DNA from: an uncultured Mucispirillum sp.
GTDB lineage: Bacteria > Chrysiogenota > Deferribacteres > Deferribacterales > Mucispirillaceae
DNA length: 12,642 nt
Direction: 5' to 3'
Assembly: GCA_945947845.1 (NCBI GenBank)
Contig: CAMEZN010000010.1
Location: 1 to 12,642, forward strand
The translations under genes and the position numbers were made by a program. Positions 7,419-12,642 of this stretch are shown here, one piece after another. Below the pieces are notes generated by a model. The model saw only the letters and a list, made by a program, of their open reading frames with translations. It did no database searches and had not been told where the DNA came from. Position 1 is the first letter of the stretch; each line of letters opens with the position of its first letter.

Positions 7419-8932
7419 TATGCTCTATGTCCCCCTATTTGATTATTTCTATCTATTGTAGTAGCACCTTCAAAAAGGTTCATGCCTTTTATTACTGCAT
7501 TTTTACCAAACCGTTTTTTTATATTAATCAATGCTTTCTGCATATCTTTTTCTTTCAGCCTGCTTTTATTATCCTGCTTTGTGTTTTCTTCTAAAAAATC
7601 TAGTATAGTCAATGGCTTATGAATAGCTTGTGATATATTTTCTGGTATTACATGGTTAAATGCTACACTTAATCTTCTAACCCATAAGTTTTTATCTACA
7701 ATGCTGTCATAAAGGGAAGAGACAGCTGTAACTATATCTTTTGTAGATGATGTATAGCTTTCTAAATTAATTGTTCCGTGGGCGCTTTTAGGTTTAACTC
7801 TGCCATAGCTGTCTATCTTTATATCGCCATTATAAGCCTGTAAATCATTTCTTGATAAATTTTCCACATCATAGCCTACCGTCAAAACTATCTGGTTTGT
7901 AACAAGTTCTTTTTCCACTAAATCAAGAGATAAAATATCTGCCATTTCTTTGACTGCTGTGCGGGCTTTTTCGCTGGTATAAGGGCTGTGGAGCACTTGT
8001 GCAGAACCTATGCTTTTACTTTCAGGCTTATATGCTTTTATGTGTGCCATAGTGCATGGTTCATATCCCCAAGCATGGTCAATAAGAAGTTCTGCATTTA
8101 CTCCAAAAAGCTTATAAAGCAGCTCTTCATTATAAAAGTCATGGCTGCTTATGGAACATCTTGCAATATCTCCCATAGTGAATATGCCGTATTTTTCAAG
8201 CTTTTCTGCATATCCTTTACCTACCCGCCAGAAATCTGTTATTGGCTTATGTGCCCAAAGCTTATGGCGGTAAAGGACTTCATCAAGATAGGCTATGCGG
8301 ACACCGTCTTCATCAGGCATTGTAAACTTCGCCATAATATCAAGTGCTACTTTTGCAAGATATAGATTTGTGCCAATACCTGCTGTGGCTGTAATACCAG
8401 TTTTTTTATAAATATCCTGCACAATTATTTTTGCAAGGCTGTATGGAGTAACATTATACACTTTTAAATAGCTTGTAATATCCATAAACACTTCATCTAT
8501 TGAATAAACATGTATATCTTCTGGTGCAATATATTTTAAATATATTTCATATATTAATGTGCTGTATTTTATATAATGAGCCATTCTAGGCGGTGCTGCT
8601 ATAAAAGCAAGGGCAAGGCTTGGGTTATGCTTTAACTCTGTAATATTATATGATTTGCCAGTAAACTGCTTAAATGGCGAACGAATAAGCCTTTCTTTAT
8701 TAATATTTCTAACCTGCTGCAAAACTTCAAAAAGCCGCGGCCTGCCTGATATACCAAAAGATTTTAATGCAGGAGTAACTGCAAGACATATAGTTTTTTC
8801 ACTGCGGGATTTATCTGCAACTACAAGGTTAGTAGTAATAGGGTTTAACCCTAAATCAACACATTCCACAGAAGCATAAAAAGATTTTAAGTCTATACAT
8901 AAATATATACTTTCTGCCACAGCCTTCTCCAT
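7418..8932 (-). CDS. UvrX-type Y-family DNA polymerase
   Basis: This is a translesion DNA polymerase, probably used for damage tolerance. Numbered from the ATG at 8932 (504 residues), it has Asp14 in IDLKSFYASVE with Tyr19 as likely steric gate, the SRSEKTICLAVTPALK finger region (43-57), the catalytic pair Asp146-Glu147 in YSIDEVFMD, and GIGTNLYLAKVALD. A helix-hairpin-helix-like DFWRVGKGYAEKLEKYGI follows, then a C-terminal little-finger region ending GATTIDRNNQIGGHRA. This C-terminus and the SRSEK motif separate it from DinB (Pol IV) and place it with UvrX/YqjW-type polymerases. The start is uncertain. The ATG at 8932 has no ribosome site. A GTG at 8918-8920 has GGAG 6 bases before it and would give a short N-terminus typical of the family. 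A TTG at 8947 is also open. It is first in a two-gene unit with the YolD-like gene. Transfer from a Firmicute is likely. Confidence 0.9.
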   Translation of the reverse strand: MEKAVAESIYLCIDLKSFYASVECVDLGLNPITTNLVVADKSRSEKTICLAVTPALKSFGISGRPRLFEVLQQVRNINKERLIRSPFKQFTGKSYNITELKHNPSLALAFIAAPPRMAHYIKYSTLIYEIYLKYIAPEDIHVYSIDEVFMDITSYLKVYNVTPYSLAKIIVQDIYKKTGITATAGIGTNLYLAKVALDIMAKFTMPDEDGVRIAYLDEVLYRHKLWAHKPITDFWRVGKGYAEKLEKYGIFTMGDIARCSISSHDFYNEELLYKLFGVNAELLIDHAWGYEPCTMAHIKAYKPESKSIGSAQVLHSPYTSEKARTAVKEMADILSLDLVEKELVTNQIVLTVGYDVENLSRNDLQAYNGDIKIDSYGRVKPKSAHGTINLESYTSSTKDIVTAVSSLYDSIVDKNLWVRRLSVAFNHVIPENISQAIHKPLTILDFLEENTKQDNKSRLKEKDMQKALINIKKRFGKNAVIKGMNLFEGATTIDRNNQIGGHRA

Positions 8933-8951
8933 TAAAATATAGAACAAATGT

Positions 8952-8957
8952 ATTATA
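8952..8957 (-). promoter_or_regulatory. Possible -10 element of the polymerase-YolD unit
   Basis: TATAAT on the - strand would start transcription close to 8945. That is so near the ATG at 8932 that the GTG at 8920, which has a ribosome site, looks more usable. No good -35 is visible (TTTTCT at the right distance). A second TATAAT lies at 8993-8998, so the assignment is tentative in this very AT-rich gap. Confidence 0.35.
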
Positions 8958-9037
8958 TATAATTTTTAGGAAAAAGAAAAGCAGAAAATAATATTATATA
9001 AAAAGAATAGATATATTAATAAGTTAGGTAAAATAAG

Positions 9038-9061
9038 AAGGCTGTTTTTACTGACAGCCTT
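9038..9061 (-). terminator. Terminator of the lipoprotein gene, overlapping its stop codon
   Basis: A perfect 8-bp stem, AAGGCTGT with ACAGCCTT, has an 8-base loop that contains the TAA stop. It is followed on the - strand by CTTATTTTA, a modest U-tract. The stem includes the last codons of the lipoprotein. Confidence 0.7.
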
Positions 9062-9587
9062 GACCGATAGATGAAATAGTTACTGCTCCAAAATATGATG
9101 AAAAACTTTCATTTAAAGCAGTATTTATATCGTTGCCATTATATTCACTAGCTACTATTTCAAGAGAAAGAGTATATGTGCCGTCAGTGATTTGTGCTGC
9201 ATCTATCATATTTTTTGTAAGTGCTACTTCCTGTGTTATTTCTGTATTATATCTAATATCCTGTGGAACTGAAATATCTATTGCTGTATCATTTAAATAA
9301 ATTCTTGCTCTTGTAATGTGAAGATAACTATTTCTAATAATTGATTCTACATCATTAGAACCATAATGACCTGATGATTTAATAGTGTATCTTATAACAC
9401 CATCACCTTTAAGAAAATCTATACATGCTGGTGGCAGTGTATATATATTTGAACCATTACTTATATTATTAATACCAACAGATGCAGTAGTAAAAGAAAA
9501 AACACCAGATATTGTATCAGAGCTTTCTTTTTCCAAAGCACATGATAATATAAAAAAAGGCATTATTAATACTGCTAAATATTTCAT
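9048..9587 (-). CDS. Lipoprotein of unknown function
   Basis: I do not recognise the family. The 179-residue product begins with a short signal (MKYLAVLIMPFFILSC) whose lipobox ILSC puts the lipid-modified cysteine at residue 16. Ala17 follows, with no Asp at +2, so by the E. coli rule it would go to the outer membrane. The rest alternates short beta-like stretches (GVFSFTTASVGI, SYLHITRARIYL, GTYTLSLEIVAS) and looks like a single small beta-sandwich domain. Two further cysteines, Cys55 and Cys178 (second to last), could form one disulfide closing the domain. GGAG lies 7 bases before the ATG. It is a single-gene unit, with its own extended -10 promoter upstream and a hairpin terminator at the stop. 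No enzyme motif is visible; adhesion or envelope roles are only guesses. Confidence 0.75.
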   Translation of the reverse strand: MKYLAVLIMPFFILSCALEKESSDTISGVFSFTTASVGINNISNGSNIYTLPPACIDFLKGDGVIRYTIKSSGHYGSNDVESIIRNSYLHITRARIYLNDTAIDISVPQDIRYNTEITQEVALTKNMIDAAQITDGTYTLSLEIVASEYNGNDINTALNESFSSYFGAVTISSIGQGCQ

Positions 9588-9610
9588 TTATTAACTCCTT
9601 ATATTTTATT

Positions 9611-9640
9611 ATGATAGCATAAAAATCAAAAAGTTCGCAA
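9611..9640 (-). promoter_or_regulatory. Promoter of the lipoprotein gene
   Basis: On the - strand TTGCGA (-35, 9635-9640) is followed after 18 bases by TATCAT (-10, 9611-9616). A TG one base before the -10 (TGCTATCAT) gives an extended -10. The predicted start is near 9604, just upstream of the ribosome site of the lipoprotein gene. Confidence 0.6.
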
Positions 9641-9702
9641 CAGGTAATTGTTATAAGTATGTTAGTATTTTTATGATATAAGTTAGATTAAAATACATAA
9701 AA

Positions 9703-9723
9703 ACTGCCACAATAAGTGGCAGT
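9703..9723 (-). terminator. Intrinsic terminator after the TorD-family gene
   Basis: A perfect 8-bp stem, ACTGCCAC with GTGGCAGT, has a 5-base loop. It is followed on the - strand by TTTTTATG and lies 3 bases beyond the chaperone gene. This ends the molybdoenzyme transcript before the lipoprotein promoter. Confidence 0.88.
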
Positions 9724-9726
9724 AGA

Positions 9727-10416
9727 TTATAAACTTAACATTTCAAGTATATACTCATAATCAGCTTTAATAAAACCAGCAGTAAAATAAAGTGCAGGAA
9801 GATAAAATGAGTAGCTTTCTTTGAAAGGGATTGTTCTTTTGATTACTAAATCTATCCATTTTAACATATGTTTTTCTAAAAATTCTTTCTGCACTTCTAA
9901 TAATTTTGCTGCATTATCACTATCTATTCCATACTGTTTGCTTATATTTTTAGATAAGAATGACATAAACATAAGCTCAAAAGATAAATGGTCCTGTGGT
10001 TCATTTGATTTGCAGTCCATTTCAAAATTATATTGTTTGTATAGATGATATACTTCTGATTCTATATCTGTTTGTGTTAAATGTGATGGTGATAAATATA
10101 CTGATTCAGACAAATCTATCCCATTTCCTAAGCAGAAAAGCCTTGTATACTCTCTTGCTGTTTTGTTTTGAAACTCTTCCTGTTCAGTTTCTTTAAGCAA
10201 GTTATATTCTTCTATAAATTTATTTAGAGCTGATATACCGTCATTAAGCTGTAAATCATCTTTATTATCAGTTTTTAATGTTTTAAGAAATGGTATAATT
10301 TCAGCAAGCATCTTATATTCAGCATTGTTTAAAGTGTTGATAAAAATGCGGGAAAAACATGAATATATTACTTCCCTGCCTTTATTATATTCTATAATTT
10401 CTTCTAATTCTGTCAT
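9727..10416 (-). CDS. TorD/DmsD-family molybdoenzyme chaperone
   Basis: This is a cytoplasmic chaperone of the TorD/DmsD (NarJ-related) group, which binds the signal peptide and apo-form of a DMSO reductase-family enzyme while the molybdenum cofactor is inserted and before Tat export. The 229-residue protein is all-helical in appearance. It carries the family hallmarks AREYTRLFCLG (87-97), VYLSPSHLT (106-114) and EPQDHLSFEL (139-148), which corresponds to the conserved ExxDHxxxEL-type motif. The gene follows the DmsB-like subunit but is separated from it by a strong hairpin, so it may be made at lower levels by read-through. GGTGAT lies just before the ATG as a weak ribosome site. Its client is almost certainly the adjacent DmsA-like subunit. 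Confidence 0.88.
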   Translation of the reverse strand: MTELEEIIEYNKGREVIYSCFSRIFINTLNNAEYKMLAEIIPFLKTLKTDNKDDLQLNDGISALNKFIEEYNLLKETEQEEFQNKTAREYTRLFCLGNGIDLSESVYLSPSHLTQTDIESEVYHLYKQYNFEMDCKSNEPQDHLSFELMFMSFLSKNISKQYGIDSDNAAKLLEVQKEFLEKHMLKWIDLVIKRTIPFKESYSFYLPALYFTAGFIKADYEYILEMLSL

Positions 10417-10431
10417 ATTATCACCATAATA

Positions 10432-10470
10432 AAAATAAGGAGAGTATAAATACTCTCCTTATTTTGTTTT
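10432..10470 (-). terminator. Long hairpin terminator between the dmsB-like and chaperone genes
   Basis: A perfect 16-bp inverted repeat (10432-10447 with 10450-10465) has a 2-base minimal loop. On the - strand it begins 10 bases after the dmsB-like stop; its descending arm ends in CCTTATTTT and is trailed by TATTAT. This is a strong intrinsic terminator or attenuator placed inside what would otherwise be one operon. A run of T also follows it on the + strand. Confidence 0.85.
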
Positions 10471-10475
10471 AATAA

Positions 10476-11090
10476 TTATTTAACCAAATGCTTAATAACC
10501 ATATTTGTTTTTTTCTTTTTAATAAGGAAAGATGGTTTTGTTTCAGTATCACTGTTTATATAAGCATATGGGAAATCCTGTTTATTTAACCTGACAGCAT
10601 CAGGGTATTTTGCTTGTAAATCTGTTATTTCTCCCCAGTCTAATGCTCTAACAGGGCATGCATCAACACACACTGGTTTTCCAAAACCTGCTTCCACTCT
10701 TTCGTAGCAGCCTTTACATTTCTGCATAGGGTGAGCTATCATCCATGTATCTTTTTTAACAGGCTCTTGTTTATCATCTGCAATATGAGTTGCTGCAAAT
10801 GGGCAGGCTTGAATGCAGGCTTGTAAACCCTGACATAAATCTCTATCCACATAAACAATACCGTTGTTTCTTTTTTTAATAGCACCATAATAACATGCTT
10901 TCATACAAGCTGGGTCTTCACAGTGGTTGCAGCTCATAGTTAAGTTTTCAAATACATTGTTATATTGATATGCTTCTTGTCTTCTCCATCTAACAGGTCC
11001 CGGTTCAACTTGGTTCCAGTCTTTGCATGAAACTGTGCAGGCATTGCAGCCTATACATCTTGTTTGGTCAAAATAAAATCCTAATTGCAT
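10476..11090 (-). CDS. DmsB-like four-cluster ferredoxin subunit of a molybdoenzyme
   Basis: This is the electron-transfer subunit that passes electrons to the DmsA-like catalytic subunit. The 204 residues compare with 205 in E. coli DmsB. Four cysteine groups are visible: I, C12-x2-C15-x2-C18-x3-C22; II, C54-x2-C57-x4-C62-x3-C66; III, C86-x2-Leu89-x2-C92-x3-C96-P; IV, C125-x2-C128-x12-C141-x3-C145-P. Group III has Leu89 (codon 10824-10826) where the second cysteine is expected; this is the position of E. coli DmsB Cys102. That cluster may be [3Fe-4S] or absent. Segments such as SCNHCEDPAC and VCVDACPVRALDWGEI are typical of DmsB. AGGAGG (11099-11104) lies 8 bases before the ATG, and the gene starts 15 bases after the catalytic subunit stop. 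There is no signal peptide, as expected for a subunit exported by the Tat signal of its partner. The exact substrate (DMSO, TMAO or a sulfur oxyanion) is not determinable. Confidence 0.88.
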   Translation of the reverse strand: MQLGFYFDQTRCIGCNACTVSCKDWNQVEPGPVRWRRQEAYQYNNVFENLTMSCNHCEDPACMKACYYGAIKKRNNGIVYVDRDLCQGLQACIQACPFAATHIADDKQEPVKKDTWMIAHPMQKCKGCYERVEAGFGKPVCVDACPVRALDWGEITDLQAKYPDAVRLNKQDFPYAYINSDTETKPSFLIKKKKTNMVIKHLVK

Positions 11091-11105
11091 GGCGCTTACC
11101 TCCTA

Positions 11106-12642
11106 TTATCCATTATACCTAACAATATTTACCATTGCTGATTGAACACCATTACCATGGTCTAAGCGAGATGGTGTAGATGGCATTAATGTGTTACAGT
11201 TACCGCCAACATCTATAAGTGATGCTGTATTAGTAAGGTCTCCGCGAAGGTCTACCCAGCAGCCTTGGTGTAATCCTACATAACCCGGAACACATCTATC
11301 TGTTTTTCTAATTGTGCATATTACTGCACCTATTTCATTATATACTTTAACTAAATCACCATCGTTAAATCCAGCAAAATCAGAGCTGTTTACCCAAATA
11401 TCAGTATAACTTGCCCTGTCTTCATAACCTTGAACTGGTAAACCGTTATCCTGAATTAAAGAGTTTAATGGCAGGTATTCTACATTATCTTCTGTTTTAG
11501 CAACAGCATAATGTCCGTAGTCATTACCAGAATAGAGTTCGCCGCCTTTTACTCTGTGAGTAAGCTCTCTCAAATATGGGTTTTCAGCCTGAGATGAGTG
11601 AGCACGGAAACGGTCATGAGTAGTAGTAAGTAAATATCTGCCAGCAAGGTCTGCACTGCTTGTTAAGCCATAAGCATGAACAAAATGGTCTTGGTAATCA
11701 AAATATACTGGAATAGGCCAAGCAATTGGGTCGCCCTCTTCATCTGTATTTTTTTGACCTTGTTTTGCTTTTGGCAGATAACCATGCCATTTGCTGTATA
11801 AGTTTTCATAACGCCATACAAGTGTGCCAGAATAAACTTGGAACATACCTGTTTGCTTAGGACAGCTTTCTGTTTCAGCAAATTCATCACCACAGAAACC
11901 ATATACACCGCTATCTGTTGACCAGTCAACAGTAGTAACTCCCGGATAAAATGCTTTTGTTTTATCATCAGTCCATGCTTCATAAGCAGCTCTTATATTA
12001 TTAGTTGTTGATGCTGGTATATCAGTAGATGGTTTAGCATGAGAAATTGGTTTTTCTAAGAACTGTTCCCAAGTTTTACCAAAATATGGACTTTCAGCAT
12101 TTTTAGAAATAGTATTTTCAAATGCATCACGAACTACATCATCAAACCTTACTTCATTTGCAGGTTTACCATTTTTAGCTCCGCCAGTGAAATCATTTAA
12201 TGCACCAGGGTTACGAACAGCTATTAAGTCTCTCATAAATTCCCATGTTGATTTAGATTCACCCGGACCCGGTTTAACTGCATCTACATAAAGAGTTCCG
12301 CTGTTTTCAATAGTAACAAAATCAGCCTGTTCCCATGTAGTTTGTGCTGGTAATACATAATCTGAATACATAGCACTTGGCGACATAAAGTTATCAAAAG
12401 TTACAAGATAGAAAGCATCTTCCATACTGGCTGCCTGATGATTACCATAGCCAAAAGTAGGCAGTGCTTTATACATTCTTGCAGAATCAATTGGGTTTGC
12501 ATGCTGGTTCATTGGAATATTACCAGCAGAGTTTATGATAAAACGGTTGCCTGCAAATTTTACATTGTTAGTCTGGTCAGTTAATACTCCGCCACTTTGA
12601 ACACTGTTACCTTCAAACTCATAATAAGTATGTGTAACTGCC
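11106..12642 (-). CDS. DmsA-like molybdopterin oxidoreductase catalytic subunit, 5' end outside the window
   Basis: This is the C-terminal 511 residues of a DMSO reductase-family catalytic subunit (bis-MGD molybdenum enzyme), normally exported by Tat and active in anaerobic respiration. The frame is open to the right edge, so the ATG at 12512 is internal. The upstream 43 residues (including NRFIINSAGNIPMNQH) continue the family pattern. Visible hallmarks are MSPSAMYSDYVLPAQTTWEQADF (spacing typical of DmsA) and the C-terminal molybdopterin dinucleotide-binding domain: TTTHDRFRAHSSQAENPYL, a DGDLVKVYNEIGAV beta barrel, and GGNCNTLMPSTPSRLDHGNGVQSAMV. The Tat signal, the N-terminal [4Fe-4S] motif and the Mo-ligating residue lie outside, so the substrate cannot be inferred. 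Full length is usually about 800 or more. It is followed by the DmsB-like subunit and a TorD-family chaperone. Confidence 0.9.
   Translation of the reverse strand, partial: AVTHTYYEFEGNSVQSGGVLTDQTNNVKFAGNRFIINSAGNIPMNQHANPIDSARMYKALPTFGYGNHQAASMEDAFYLVTFDNFMSPSAMYSDYVLPAQTTWEQADFVTIENSGTLYVDAVKPGPGESKSTWEFMRDLIAVRNPGALNDFTGGAKNGKPANEVRFDDVVRDAFENTISKNAESPYFGKTWEQFLEKPISHAKPSTDIPASTTNNIRAAYEAWTDDKTKAFYPGVTTVDWSTDSGVYGFCGDEFAETESCPKQTGMFQVYSGTLVWRYENLYSKWHGYLPKAKQGQKNTDEEGDPIAWPIPVYFDYQDHFVHAYGLTSSADLAGRYLLTTTHDRFRAHSSQAENPYLRELTHRVKGGELYSGNDYGHYAVAKTEDNVEYLPLNSLIQDNGLPVQGYEDRASYTDIWVNSSDFAGFNDGDLVKVYNEIGAVICTIRKTDRCVPGYVGLHQGCWVDLRGDLTNTASLIDVGGNCNTLMPSTPSRLDHGNGVQSAMVNIVRYNG

Noticed and set aside
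7418..8932. DinB (DNA polymerase IV) as the identity of the Y-family polymerase
   Set aside because: The SRSEKTICLAVTPALK motif, the GATTIDRNNQIGGH C-terminus and the adjacent YolD gene fit the UvrX type instead.
11191..11197. GTGTTAC half-site resembling the NikR motif within the molybdoenzyme gene
   Set aside because: It is inside coding sequence with no partner half-site at 14-15 bases, so chance is the best explanation.
11663..11983. 106-codon reading frame on the - strand inside the molybdoenzyme gene
   Set aside because: It lies wholly in another frame of a clear DmsA-like coding region, has no family resemblance and no ribosome site.
12510..12512. ATG at 12512 as the start of the catalytic subunit
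   Set aside because: The frame stays open to the window edge and the upstream residues continue the family pattern; a DmsA-like protein lacks only its N-terminal part because of the window limit.
1..12642. CRISPR arrays, tRNA or rRNA genes, insertion sequences, phage attachment sites
   Set aside because: I looked for spaced direct repeats, cloverleaf-like segments, transposase motifs and terminal inverted repeats and saw none I could support.

Overview
This window comes from an AT-rich (about one-third G+C by eye) Gram-negative anaerobe. The Gram-negative assignment rests on a signal-peptide-bearing beta-barrel protein ending in Phe (an outer-membrane assembly signature), a lipobox lipoprotein, and a periplasmic-type DMSO reductase-family enzyme with a TorD chaperone. 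Combined with a Firmicutes-type Y-family polymerase/YolD pair, my best guess is a gut-associated Deferribacterota such as Mucispirillum. That is inference and is not proven by the sequence.

Layout from left to right: (1) the 3' part of an agmatinase gene (+ strand, cut by the window edge), closed by a hairpin terminator shared with the convergent gene. (2) Everything else is on the - strand. A porin-like outer-membrane barrel (808-1920) lies downstream of a complete nickel ABC importer operon, nikABCDE (6926 down to 2083). Its genes overlap or nearly touch, which implies translational coupling. The operon has a clear sigma70-type promoter, and a NikR-type palindrome (GTGTTAT-N14-GTAACAC) covers the -10 element. 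(3) A two-gene DNA-damage tolerance unit, a UvrX-type Y-family polymerase followed by a YolD-family protein, overlaps by one base (TAATG). (4) A single-gene lipoprotein unit has its own promoter and terminator. (5) A respiratory molybdoenzyme locus runs from a DmsA-like catalytic subunit (5' end beyond the right edge) to a DmsB-like four-cluster ferredoxin, a strong terminator hairpin, and a TorD/DmsD-family chaperone with its own terminator. No DmsC-type membrane anchor lies in this stretch.

The genes fit an anaerobic respiratory lifestyle: nickel uptake would supply enzymes such as hydrogenase or urease (not in this window), and the molybdoenzyme would be a terminal reductase. The most notable details are the NikR-like operator over the nik promoter, and a natural Cys-to-Leu replacement in cluster motif III of the DmsB-like subunit, at the position of E. 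coli DmsB Cys102. Others are a Tyr-to-Phe change in the NikA nickel-chelate pocket, a porin placed after the nickel operon with a leader holding an orphan Shine-Dalgarno sequence, and a probably transferred polymerase/YolD pair. I did not find a wholly new multigene system. No tRNA, rRNA, CRISPR array, IS element or attachment site was recognised, and no gene-free stretch exceeds about 165 bases.
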